DNA of 64,000 bases from Pseudomonas sp. ANT_H12B. GTDB lineage: Bacteria > Pseudomonadota > Gammaproteobacteria > Pseudomonadales > Pseudomonadaceae. Below the pieces are notes generated by a model. It worked only from the letters and a program-made list of their open reading frames with translations, ran no database searches and was not told the DNA's origin. The first letter of the stretch is position 1, and the number at the start of each line of letters is the position of its first letter. Positions 16,240 through 24,615 of the stretch are shown here, one piece after another. Where the stretch lies: positions 496,001-560,000 of the forward strand of contig NZ_VOBI01000001.1 of NCBI RefSeq assembly GCF_008369325.1. Direction: 5' to 3'. The translations under genes were made by a program, and so were the position numbers.

Positions 16240-17175
16240 ATGACGTCGGTGAACTCCCCCCAGGCTTCTTCCCGTTTCTCGCGGTTCAGCAAGGCCGAGT
16301 GCGTGCTGGTGCTGATCACCATGGTCTGGGGCGGAACATTCTTGCTGGTGCAGCATGCAATGACCGTCAGCGGGCCGATGTTCTTCGTCGGCCTGCGATT
16401 TGCCGCTGCAGCGATCATTGTCGCGCTGTTCTCCTGGCGGCGCCTGCGGGAACTGACTCTGTTTGAACTCAAGGCCGGGGCTTTTATCGGCGTGGCGATC
16501 ATGCTCGGTTATGGTTTGCAGACCGTCGGGTTGCAGAGCATTCCCAGCAGTCAGTCGGCGTTTATTACCGCGTTGTACGTCCCCTTCGTGCCGTTGCTGC
16601 AATGGCTGGTGCTGGGGCGTCGTCCGGGGTTGATGCCGAGCATCGGGATCATGCTGGCGTTCACCGGGTTGATGCTGCTGTCGGGACCGGCCGGCGCTTC
16701 TTTCAATTTCAGTCCCGGTGAAATCGCCACGTTGATCAGCGCCGTGGCGATTGCGGCGGAGATCATTCTGATCAGCACTTATGCGGGCCAGGTCGATGTG
16801 CGTCGGGTGACGGTGGTGCAACTGGCGGTGACTTCGGTGCTGGCGTTTTTGATGGTGGTGCCGACTCAGGAAGTAATTCCCGACTTCTCGTGGCTGTTGT
16901 TATGCAGCGCGTTGGGGTTGGGCGCAGCGAGTGCAGCAATTCAGGTGGCGATGAACTGGGCGCAGAAGAGTGTTTCGCCGACTCGGGCGACGCTGATCTA
17001 TGCCGGGGAGCCGGTGTGGGCCGGGATTGTCGGGCGGATTGCCGGGGAGCGGTTGCCGGCGATTGCCTTGCTGGGGGCGGGGTTGATTGTGGCGGCGGTA
17101 ATTGTCAGTGAGCTGAAGACCAAAGGTAAGGCTGCTGCGCCTGAGGAAGAGCTGGAGCAGGAAACACAGGGTTAA
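16240..17175 (+). CDS. EamA/DMT superfamily transporter
   Basis: A 311-residue protein with ten membrane spans arranged as two EamA repeats. The first repeat starts with VLITMVWGGTFLLVQHAMTV, the typical EamA opening. The second carries the family signature near its end, ATLIYAGEPVWAGIVGRIAG. The C-terminal tail is charged and cytoplasmic. I start at the ATG at 16240 after AAGG, since the upstream extension overlaps the divergent regulator. It is likely an inner-membrane exporter of a small metabolite or amino acid. The divergent cupin regulator is its likely controller. Confidence 0.9.
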   Translation: MTSVNSPQASSRFSRFSKAECVLVLITMVWGGTFLLVQHAMTVSGPMFFVGLRFAAAAIIVALFSWRRLRELTLFELKAGAFIGVAIMLGYGLQTVGLQSIPSSQSAFITALYVPFVPLLQWLVLGRRPGLMPSIGIMLAFTGLMLLSGPAGASFNFSPGEIATLISAVAIAAEIILISTYAGQVDVRRVTVVQLAVTSVLAFLMVVPTQEVIPDFSWLLLCSALGLGAASAAIQVAMNWAQKSVSPTRATLIYAGEPVWAGIVGRIAGERLPAIALLGAGLIVAAVIVSELKTKGKAAAPEEELEQETQG

Positions 17176-17207
17176 GGCTCGGAATCTGCAGCGTTTGAAA
17201 GACGGCC

Positions 17208-17270
17208 ATCGCGGGCAAGCCCGCTCCCACAGGGTTAGCGCAATCCTTGTGGGAGCGGGCTTGCCCGCGA
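17208..17270. repeat. Type A REP doublet (GCGGGCAAGCCCGCTCCCAC)
   Basis: Two inverted copies of the 20-23 base unit, at 17208-17232 and 17246-17270, face each other around a short spacer. This is the common Pseudomonas REP doublet, found here after the transporter gene. Further copies are at 23515, 26753, 32177, 40921, 45155 and 49161. Confidence 0.9.
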
Positions 17271-17419
17271 AGGGCCGGCACAGGCGAAATCCTTCTCCCT
17301 GAAACAATGTGAATCAGGTTTTTTCCGTCTACCTTGTAGGATTCTGCGACAGCTTGGCGTTTGGTGATCCGGGAGCTGGCACGTATGATGCTTCACAAAC
17401 TTCCGCAGATTAGAAGCCT

Positions 17420-20338
17420 ATGTCCCTGATAGTTCTACTGCTTCTGCCTTTTATTGGCAGCTGTCTGGCAGCCTTGTTGCCACACAACGCGCGTAACACC
17501 GAATCGCTGTTGGCTGGCCTGGTGGCCTTGATTGGCACCGTTCAGGTCGCCCTCTTGTACCCGCAGATCGCCCACGGCGGCGTCATCCGCGAAGAATTCT
17601 TCTGGCTACCGAGCCTGGGCCTGAACTTCGTCCTGCGCATGGACGGTTTCGCCTGGCTGTTCTCGATGCTGGTGCTGGGCATCGGCACGCTGGTTTCGTT
17701 ATACGCCCGCTATTACATGTCGCCGGACGATCCGGTGCCGCGATTCTTTGCGTTTTTCCTGGCGTTCATGGGCGCGATGCTCGGACTGGTGATTTCCGGC
17801 AACCTGATCCAGATCGTATTTTTCTGGGAGCTGACCAGTCTCTTCTCGTTTTTGTTGATCGGCTACTGGCACCACCGCGCCGATGCGCGACGTGGTGCTT
17901 ATATGGCGCTGATGGTCACCGGCGCAGGCGGCTTGTGTCTGCTGGCGGGGGTCATGCTGCTCGGCCATGTGGTCGGCAGCTATGACCTGGACAAGGTCCT
18001 GGCCGCCGGCGATCTGATTCGCGCGCATACCCTCTACCCTATTCTGCTACCCCTGATCCTGATCGGCGCCCTGAGCAAAAGCGCACAATTTCCCTTCCAC
18101 TTCTGGCTGCCCCACGCCATGGCGGCGCCGACACCGGTTTCGGCCTATCTGCACTCGGCGACCATGGTCAAGGCTGGCGTATTTCTGCTCGCGCGGCTGT
18201 GGCCTTCACTCTCCGGCAGCGAAGAATGGTTCTACATCGTCAGCGGCGCCGGCGCCTGCACCCTGTTGCTCGGCGCGTACTGCGCGATGTTCCAGAACGA
18301 CCTCAAGGGCTTGCTGGCCTACTCGACCATCAGCCACCTGGGCCTGATCACTCTGCTGTTGGGCCTGAACAGTCCGTTGGCCGCCGTGGCCGCGGTGTTC
18401 CACATTCTCAACCACGCCACCTTCAAGGCCTCGCTGTTCATGGCCGCCGGGATCATCGACCACGAAAGTGGCACCCGCGACATACGCAAACTCAGTGGCC
18501 TGATCAAGCTGATCCCGTTCACCGCCACCCTGGCCATGGTCGCCAGCGCCTCGATGGCCGGTGTGCCGCTGCTCAACGGCTTCCTCTCGAAAGAGATGTT
18601 CTTCGCCGAAACCGTGTTCATCAACGCCACGGCGTGGATCGAGATGACTCTGCCGATTGTCGCGACCATCGCCGGCACCTTCAGCGTCGCCTACTCCCTG
18701 CGTTTTACCGTCGACGTGTTCTTCGGCCCGACCGCCACCGACCTGCCGCACACCCCGCACGAACCACCACGCTGGATGCGTGCGCCGGTGGAATTGCTGG
18801 TGTTCGCCTGCCTTGTGGTTGGGATTTTCCCGGCGCAGGTGGTCGGCCCGTTGCTCGCTGCCGCGGCCCTGCCGGTCGTCGGCGGCGCCCTGCCGGAATA
18901 CAGCCTGGCGATCTGGCACGGCTGGAACGCGCCGATGATCATGAGCCTGGTCGCCATGTCCGGCGGCATCGTGCTTTATCTACTGCTGCGTAATCAGCTC
19001 AAGCGCGGCCGCTTCAAATACCCGCCGATCATTGGCCGGTTCAACGGCAAGCGCCTGTTCGAACGCAGCCTGGTGATCATGATGCGCCTGGCCCGTCGTA
19101 TCGAGCGGCGGATCAGCACCAAACGCCTGCAAACCCAGCTGTTTCTGGTGGTGCTCGCCGCCGTGCTGGCCGGGTTGATCCCGATGCTCCACAGCAGCCT
19201 GAGCTGGGGCGACCGGCCGAAGATTCCGGGCTCGATCGTGTTCGTGACCTTCTGGCTGCTGGCCATTGCCTGTGCCCTCGGCGCGGCGTGGCAGGCCAAG
19301 TATCACCGGCTCGCGGCCCTGACCATGGTCAGCGTCTGTGGCCTGATGACCTGCGTGACCTTCGTCTGGTTCTCGGCACCGGATCTTGCGCTGACGCAAC
19401 TGGTGGTCGAAGTGGTGACCACGGTGCTGATCCTCCTTGGTCTGCGCTGGTTGCCGCGCCGGATCGAAGACGTTTCGCCGCTGCCAAGCACCCTGCGCAA
19501 GGCACGCATCCGCCGTATCCGCGACTTGCTGCTGTCGACCGTGGTCGGTGGCGGCATGGCGCTGCTGGCTTATGCAATGCTGACGCGCCAGACGCCCAAC
19601 GACATTTCCTCGTTCTACCTCAGTCGCGCCCTGCCAGAAGGCGGCGGCAGCAACGTGGTCAACGTGATGCTGGTGGACTTCCGCGGCTTTGACACACTCG
19701 GTGAAATCACCGTGCTGGTGGCCGTGGCCCTGACCGTGTTCGCTCTGTTGCGACGCTTCCGTCCGCCGAAAGAAAGCCTGCAGTTGCCGGCCCAACAACG
19801 TCTGCTCGCGCCCGACGTGGTCACCGACCTCGTCAACCCGCGTCAGGCCAGCGACACCGCGCTCGGCTTCATGATGGTGCCGGCGGTGCTGGTGCGCCTG
19901 CTGCTGCCGATTGCGTTTGTGGTGTCGGTCTACCTGTTCATGCGCGGGCACAATCAACCGGGCGGCGGGTTTGTCGCCGGTCTGGTGATGTCGGTGGCGT
20001 TCATCCTGCAATACATGGTCGCCGGCACCCAGTGGGTCGAGGCGCAAATGAGCCTGCGACCGCTGCGCTGGATGGGCACCGGGTTGTTGTTCGCCACGGT
20101 CACCGGGCTCGGGGCGATGGCGGTCGGGTATCCGTTCCTGACCACCCACACCTGGCATTTCGAGTTGCCGGTGCTGGGCGACATTCACGTCGCCAGTGCG
20201 CTGTTCTTCGACATCGGCGTGTACTCGGTGGTGGTCGGTTCGACGCTGTTGATCCTCACCGCCCTCGCCCACCAATCGGTTCGCGGTCACAAAACCGCTG
20301 CCCTGCCCAGATCCGTCGCCACGAAAGGAGCCGTCTGA
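17420..20338 (+). CDS. mrpA: Mrp Na+/H+ antiporter subunit A, fused A-B form
   Basis: A 972-residue polytopic membrane protein. The first 650 or so residues match MrpA/NuoL: the conserved proton-channel region with LLIGYWHHRADARRGAYMAL and FPFHFWLPHAMAAPTPVSAY, then KDLKG-like NDLKGLLAYSTISHLGLITL. The C-terminal part contains the MbhD/MbhE-like segment with APDLALTQLVVEVVTTVLIL. It ends in an MrpB domain with FMRGHNQPGGGFVAGLVMSV. The A-B fusion marks a group-2 Mrp operon, as is usual in Pseudomonas. The complex exchanges cytoplasmic Na+ (or K+) for H+. The stop overlaps the next start by one base. Confidence 0.95.
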   Translation: MSLIVLLLLPFIGSCLAALLPHNARNTESLLAGLVALIGTVQVALLYPQIAHGGVIREEFFWLPSLGLNFVLRMDGFAWLFSMLVLGIGTLVSLYARYYMSPDDPVPRFFAFFLAFMGAMLGLVISGNLIQIVFFWELTSLFSFLLIGYWHHRADARRGAYMALMVTGAGGLCLLAGVMLLGHVVGSYDLDKVLAAGDLIRAHTLYPILLPLILIGALSKSAQFPFHFWLPHAMAAPTPVSAYLHSATMVKAGVFLLARLWPSLSGSEEWFYIVSGAGACTLLLGAYCAMFQNDLKGLLAYSTISHLGLITLLLGLNSPLAAVAAVFHILNHATFKASLFMAAGIIDHESGTRDIRKLSGLIKLIPFTATLAMVASASMAGVPLLNGFLSKEMFFAETVFINATAWIEMTLPIVATIAGTFSVAYSLRFTVDVFFGPTATDLPHTPHEPPRWMRAPVELLVFACLVVGIFPAQVVGPLLAAAALPVVGGALPEYSLAIWHGWNAPMIMSLVAMSGGIVLYLLLRNQLKRGRFKYPPIIGRFNGKRLFERSLVIMMRLARRIERRISTKRLQTQLFLVVLAAVLAGLIPMLHSSLSWGDRPKIPGSIVFVTFWLLAIACALGAAWQAKYHRLAALTMVSVCGLMTCVTFVWFSAPDLALTQLVVEVVTTVLILLGLRWLPRRIEDVSPLPSTLRKARIRRIRDLLLSTVVGGGMALLAYAMLTRQTPNDISSFYLSRALPEGGGSNVVNVMLVDFRGFDTLGEITVLVAVALTVFALLRRFRPPKESLQLPAQQRLLAPDVVTDLVNPRQASDTALGFMMVPAVLVRLLLPIAFVVSVYLFMRGHNQPGGGFVAGLVMSVAFILQYMVAGTQWVEAQMSLRPLRWMGTGLLFATVTGLGAMAVGYPFLTTHTWHFELPVLGDIHVASALFFDIGVYSVVVGSTLLILTALAHQSVRGHKTAALPRSVATKGAV

Positions 20339-20682
20339 TGGAAGAAGTCATCGCAATCGCCATCGGCGTGCTCGCCGCGTCCGGCGTCTGGCTGATCCTG
20401 CGGCCACGGACATTTCAGGTGGTCATGGGCCTGTGCCTGCTGTCTTACGGCGTCAACCTGTTTATCTTCAGCATGGGCAGTCTGTTTATCGGCAAGGAGC
20501 CGATCATCAAGGACGGTGTGCCACAAGACCTGTTGCACTACACCGACCCGCTGCCGCAAGCGCTGGTATTGACCGCGATCGTCATCAGCTTCGCCATGAC
20601 CGCGCTGTTCCTGGTGGTGCTGCTGGCCTCCCGGGGCTTGACCGGTACCGACCATGTGGATGGCCGGGAGCCTAAAGAATGA
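20338..20682 (+). CDS. mrpC: Mrp antiporter subunit C
   Basis: A 114-residue NuoK-like protein with three membrane spans. FQVVMGLCLLSYGVNLFIFS in the second span and DPLPQALVLTAIVISFAMTA in the third are the typical MrpC/MnhC segments. The start is the ATG at 20338, with AAAGGAG upstream and a one-base overlap with the mrpA stop (TGATG). MrpC joins MrpA and MrpD in the membrane arm of the antiporter. Confidence 0.95.
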   Translation: MEEVIAIAIGVLAASGVWLILRPRTFQVVMGLCLLSYGVNLFIFSMGSLFIGKEPIIKDGVPQDLLHYTDPLPQALVLTAIVISFAMTALFLVVLLASRGLTGTDHVDGREPKE

Positions 20683-22364
20683 ATCTGATGCCGCACCTGA
20701 TCGCTGCACCGATTCTGCTGCCGCTGCTGACCGCCGCCGTGATGCTGATGCTGGGCGAGAAACATCGTCCGTTGAAGGCCAAGATCAACCTGTTCTCCAG
20801 CCTGCTGGGCTTGGGCATCGCCGTGCTGTTGCTGCAATGGACTCAGGAGACGGGCGTCCCCGGCTCCATCGGCGTGTACCTGCCGGGCAACTGGCAGGTG
20901 CCGTTCGGCATCGTGCTGGTGGTCGATCGCCTGTCGGCGCTGATGCTGGTGCTGACCGGAATCATCGGGGTCAGCGCCCTGCTGTTCGCCATGGCCCGAT
21001 GGGACGGCGCCGGTTCGAGCTTCCACGCGCTGTTCCAGATCCAGATGATGGGCCTTTACGGCGCATTCCTGACGGCGGATCTGTTCAACCTGTTTGTGTT
21101 CTTCGAAGTGCTGCTGGCGGCTTCTTACGGCCTGATGCTCCATGGCTCGGGCCGGGCGCGGGTGTCGTCGGGGCTGCATTACATCTCGATCAACCTGTTG
21201 GCCTCGTCGCTATTTCTGATTGGCGCGGCACTGATTTACGGCGTCACCGGCACCCTGAACATGGCCGACCTGGCCCTGAAAATCCCATTGGTACCCGAAG
21301 CCGATCGCGGCCTGCTGCATGCCGGCGCGGGCATTCTCGCGGTAGCGTTTCTGGCGAAGGCCGGGATGTGGCCGCTGAACTTCTGGCTGGTGCCGGCCTA
21401 TTCCGCGGCCAGCGCGCCGGTGGCGGCGATGTTCGCGATCATGACCAAGGTCGGCGTTTACACCTTGTTGCGTCTGTGGACCTTGCTGTTCTCCGGTCAG
21501 GCCGGGGCGTCGGCGTACTTCGGCGGCGACTGGCTGATCTATGGCGGCATGGCGACCATCGTCTGCGCGGCGGTGGCGATCCTCGCCGCGCAACGCCTGG
21601 AACGCATGGCCAGCCTGAGCATTCTGGTGTCGGCCGGGATTCTGCTGTCGGCCATCGGTTTTGCTCAACCGAACCTGATCGGCGCGGCGCTGTTCTATCT
21701 CGTCAGCTCGACCCTGGCGTTGAGCGCGCTGTTCCTGCTGGCGGAGTTGATCGAGCGTTCGCGTTCGGCCAATGAAATGCCGCTGTTCGATGACGGCGAC
21801 CTGCTGCCACGGCCGATGGAATCCTTGCAGCCGCCCAAAGGCATCAACCTCGATGACGAGCAAAAAGCCGTGGTCGGCCAGGTGATCCCCTGGACCATGG
21901 CGTTCCTCGGGTTGAGCTTCATTGCATGCGCCCTGCTGATCATCGGTATGCCACCGCTCTCCGGGTTTATCGGCAAAGTCGGCCTGCTCAGCGCCCTGCT
22001 CAATCCGCTGGGCCTGGGCAATGGCAGCGATGAGCCGGTTGCCAATGCCGCGTGGGGCTTGCTGGCGTTGCTGATCCTCTCCGGGCTGGCATCGTTGATC
22101 GCCTTCTCGCGCTTGGGTATCCAGCGTTTCTGGACACCCGAGGAGCGGCCGTCGCCGTTGCTGCGACGCTTCGAATGCGTGCCGATCATCGCGCTGCTGG
22201 GCTTGAGCATTGCACTGACCTTCAAGGCTGAACCGCTGCTGCGCTACACCCAGGCGGCCGCTGAAGCCCTGAACAACCCGCAGCAATACGTGATGGCGGT
22301 GCTCGGCACCCGTGCGATCCCGAGCCCGGAAGCCAAAGCCGCAATAGCGGAGGTCAAACCATGA
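20679..22364 (+). CDS. mrpD: Mrp antiporter subunit D
   Basis: A 561-residue NuoM/N-like subunit with about 14 spans. The proton-pathway elements are visible: FFEVLLAASYGLMLHGSGRA with the conserved Glu, FLAKAGMWPLNFWLVPAYSA with the conserved Lys, and a later IIGMPPLSGFIGKVGLLSAL. It starts with an ATGA overlap on mrpC and its end overlaps mrpE by four bases. It is longer than the typical 500-residue MrpD because of a polar insert near residues 365-400 containing LLPRPMESLQPPKGINLDDE. Confidence 0.95.
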   Translation: MNLMPHLIAAPILLPLLTAAVMLMLGEKHRPLKAKINLFSSLLGLGIAVLLLQWTQETGVPGSIGVYLPGNWQVPFGIVLVVDRLSALMLVLTGIIGVSALLFAMARWDGAGSSFHALFQIQMMGLYGAFLTADLFNLFVFFEVLLAASYGLMLHGSGRARVSSGLHYISINLLASSLFLIGAALIYGVTGTLNMADLALKIPLVPEADRGLLHAGAGILAVAFLAKAGMWPLNFWLVPAYSAASAPVAAMFAIMTKVGVYTLLRLWTLLFSGQAGASAYFGGDWLIYGGMATIVCAAVAILAAQRLERMASLSILVSAGILLSAIGFAQPNLIGAALFYLVSSTLALSALFLLAELIERSRSANEMPLFDDGDLLPRPMESLQPPKGINLDDEQKAVVGQVIPWTMAFLGLSFIACALLIIGMPPLSGFIGKVGLLSALLNPLGLGNGSDEPVANAAWGLLALLILSGLASLIAFSRLGIQRFWTPEERPSPLLRRFECVPIIALLGLSIALTFKAEPLLRYTQAAAEALNNPQQYVMAVLGTRAIPSPEAKAAIAEVKP

Positions 22365-22849
22365 AGCGTCTGTTCCCTGCTCCCTGGTTGTCCCTGGCGC
22401 TGTGGCTGTTGTGGCTGGTGCTGAACCTGTCGATGAGTCCCGGCAATCTGCTGTTGGGCGCGGCGCTGGGGTTCTGCGCGCCGTTGATGATGCGCAAGTT
22501 GCGGCCGCTGCCGATCCGCATTCGTCGCCCTGGCGTGATTGTGCGTTTGGTCTTTCTTGTCGGTCGCGATGTGGTGGTGTCCAACCTCGCCGTGGCCTGG
22601 GGCGTGCTGAATGCCGGCCGCCGGCCGCCGCGCTCGCAGTTCATCAAGGTGCCGCTGGACTTGCGCGATGCCAACGGCCTGGCGGCGCTGTCGATGATCT
22701 GCACGGTGGTGCCCGGTACGGTCTGGTCGGAACTGGCGCTGGATCGCAGCATTCTGTTGCTGCATGTCTTCGATCTGGATGACGAAGCGCTGTTCATCCA
22801 GCACTTCAAGGCGACCTATGAGCGCCCCTTGATGGAGATCTTCGAATGA
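22361..22849 (+). CDS. mrpE: Mrp antiporter subunit E
   Basis: A 162-residue protein with two or three N-terminal spans and a soluble C-terminal domain. SMICTVVPGTVWSELALDRS and the following VFDLDDEALFIQHFKATYER match the MrpE signature. It is coupled to both neighbours through ATGA overlaps. MrpE is required for assembly of the antiporter complex in studied homologues. Confidence 0.93.
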   Translation: MKRLFPAPWLSLALWLLWLVLNLSMSPGNLLLGAALGFCAPLMMRKLRPLPIRIRRPGVIVRLVFLVGRDVVVSNLAVAWGVLNAGRRPPRSQFIKVPLDLRDANGLAALSMICTVVPGTVWSELALDRSILLLHVFDLDDEALFIQHFKATYERPLMEIFE

Positions 22850-23124
22850 GCCCGCTGCTGACGAACGCGATTCTGCTGAGCCTGTTCATCTTTTCGCTGG
22901 CGATGATCCTGACCCTCATCCGCCTGTTCAACGGACCGTCGGCCCAGGACCGGGTTCTGGCGCTGGATTACCTGTACATCATTGCGATGCTGATGATGCT
23001 GACGCTGGGCATTCGCTATTCCAGTGACACGTACTTCGAGGCGGCGCTGCTGATTGCGCTGCTCGGTTTCGTCGGTTCGTTTGCCTTGGCGAAATTCCTG
23101 TTGCGTGGCGAGGTGATCGAATGA
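22846..23124 (+). CDS. mrpF: Mrp antiporter subunit F
   Basis: A 92-residue protein with three spans. RLFNGPSAQDRVLALDYLYI is the conserved MrpF loop, with the Arg and Asp positions typical of the family, and YFEAALLIALLGFVGSFALA is the last span. Four-base overlaps link it to mrpE and mrpG. Confidence 0.94.
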   Translation: MSPLLTNAILLSLFIFSLAMILTLIRLFNGPSAQDRVLALDYLYIIAMLMMLTLGIRYSSDTYFEAALLIALLGFVGSFALAKFLLRGEVIE

Positions 23125-23483
23125 ACGCTGAACTGTCTTTGTGGGTGGAAATTCCGGTGGCGATCCTGCTGGTGGTCAGCGCCCTGTTCGCGCTGATTGG
23201 TGCGATTGGTCTGGTGCGGATGAAGGATTATTTCCAGCGCATGCACCCACCGGCGCTGGCCTCGACATTAGGCGCGTGGTCCGTGGCACTGGCCTCGATC
23301 ATTTACTTTTCGGCGCTCAAGTCCGCGCCGGTAGTGCATGCCTGGCTGATTCCGATTCTGTTATCGATTACGGTGCCGGTGACCACGCTGTTGCTGGCCC
23401 GGGCGGCATTGTTCCGCAAGCGCATGGCGGGAGATGAGGTGCCGGCCGAGGTGAGTAGTCGGCGCACGGAGAGCGGGAGTTAA
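23121..23483 (+). CDS. mrpG: Mrp antiporter subunit G
   Basis: A 120-residue protein with three spans. ALIGAIGLVRMKDYFQRMHP followed by ALASTLGAWSVALA is the MrpG signature. The C-terminal tail is charged. It is the last gene of the mrpACDEFG operon; a REP doublet follows after 31 bases and may act as the end of the transcript. Confidence 0.94.
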   Translation: MNAELSLWVEIPVAILLVVSALFALIGAIGLVRMKDYFQRMHPPALASTLGAWSVALASIIYFSALKSAPVVHAWLIPILLSITVPVTTLLLARAALFRKRMAGDEVPAEVSSRRTESGS

Positions 23484-23514
23484 GTTCGCAGATTTGTGTT
23501 GATAGGACGGGCCT

Positions 23515-23589
23515 CATCGCGGGCAAGCCCGCTCCCACAGAGATCGTGTGAACACTGACGATCCTGTGGGAGCGGGCTTTCCCGCGATG
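23515..23589. repeat. Type A REP doublet
   Basis: Two inverted units, CATCGCGGGCAAGCCCGCTC at 23515-23534 with its CCCACAG continuation, and CTGTGGGAGCGGGCTTTCCC running to 23589, lie between the ends of mrpG and the convergent DUF3995 gene. Confidence 0.9.
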
Positions 23590-23606
23590 ACGATGGATCG
23601 GTCACC

Positions 23607-24044
23607 TCAAATCCAGGCAACTGCCAACAACCCCGCCCCCAACACCACACACAACGGCGAATAGGCCCAGGTATCGAGCCGGGCAAACTTCGAATCCTTG
23701 ACCTGTTTAAAAAACCCCACCAGATTCGAATCGCCGATCGCGCGGGCGAACATCAGCATTGCAATCGCACTGATCACCCATTGCAGCGACCAGTGATGCA
23801 CCGTCGGCAGATACAGGCCGACCCGCAGGCACACCAGTATCGCGATCAGCAGCAAACCGACCGCCACCAGCAACGTGGCAAAGCCCGAAGGCTTGAATGC
23901 GGGCCTTGATTCCCCACCGCCCTCTGAGGGCACTCGCGGCACTGCCGCCTCGCTACCCAACTTGCCACCCGCCGCCCAGTACAGGTGGACCAGGCTGATC
24001 AACAGGAAGATTGCAGCCATCCATTGCGCGACCATTAGGCTCAT
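23607..24044 (-). CDS. DUF3995 family membrane protein
   Basis: I start at the ATG at 24044 (MSLMVAQWMAAIFLLISLVH), giving 145 residues with four membrane spans. A polar insert with SEGGGESRP lies between the first and second spans. The LVHLYWAAGGKLG opening and GLYLPTVHHWSL loop with the terminal DTWAYSPLCVVLG are typical of DUF3995. Function is unknown. It is divergent from the DUF2946 gene and convergent with mrpG. Confidence 0.75.
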   Translation of the reverse strand: MSLMVAQWMAAIFLLISLVHLYWAAGGKLGSEAAVPRVPSEGGGESRPAFKPSGFATLLVAVGLLLIAILVCLRVGLYLPTVHHWSLQWVISAIAMLMFARAIGDSNLVGFFKQVKDSKFARLDTWAYSPLCVVLGAGLLAVAWI

Positions 24045-24139
24045 ATTCAGATTTCCAGCGTGAAATGTTGCAGCAGGATGAACTTCCTTGAACGTTTTTG
24101 TAAGGGTATTCGTGATCGACGGTGGTAAAGTGCCGCTCC

Positions 24140-24526
24140 ATGAAATTAGCCCGAACCGATCGCTCACTCATTGCCTGGATGCTCTATTGCTGCGTCCTGT
24201 TCAATGTGTTCGCCTGCAGCATCGGCCACGGGCAAATGGTCGGGCTGCAACTCAACGGTCTCGGCGGCCAGTTCTGTACAGCCGACCCGGCCACTCAGGT
24301 GCCAGCCTCCCCGAGCACCTCCGAAGACAAGCTGCCGACCCTGTCCAAGGCCTTCGGTTGCCCGTTGTGTTCCACCGGCGGCATGGGCCCGGCGCTCAAC
24401 TCCAGCCTGACCCTGGCGATTCTTCCGCAGCAGCACAGCCCGCCGTTGGCCGTCATCGCCAACGCCGACCTCCCTTCCCGCTTCACCTGGCCTTCGGCCA
24501 ATCCTCGCGCGCCGCCGCTCGCCTGA
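24140..24526 (+). CDS. DUF2946 family protein, probably copper-linked
   Basis: A 128-residue protein with an N-terminal hydrophobic segment (residues about 10-25, with AWMLYCCVLFNVFACSIGHG) and a short Pro/Ala-rich C-terminal part containing FGCPLCSTGG. The CPLC motif and the overall layout match DUF2946. In pseudomonads this family often precedes a TonB-dependent copper receptor. The start at 24140 is chosen over an upstream one because the signal-like region then begins with MKLARTD. The receptor gene follows after 89 bases. Confidence 0.75.
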   Translation: MKLARTDRSLIAWMLYCCVLFNVFACSIGHGQMVGLQLNGLGGQFCTADPATQVPASPSTSEDKLPTLSKAFGCPLCSTGGMGPALNSSLTLAILPQQHSPPLAVIANADLPSRFTWPSANPRAPPLA

Positions 24527-24615
24527 GTTTCTTTGCCTTTTCCGATCAGCTCACCGCGCCAACGCGTGACGTTCGCCTGTGCGCTGTTTCCTAGACGAGA
24601 ATTCAGGATTCATCG

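Noticed and set aside
17208..17270. REP doublets as insertion-sequence ends or attachment sites
   Set aside because: They recur many times at gene ends without any transposase or integrase between or beside them, and no target duplications are visible.
18980..20290. A 436-codon minus-strand frame opposite mrpA
   Set aside because: It is rich in His, Gln and Arg, the typical antisense of a Leu/Val-rich membrane protein; no motif is present.
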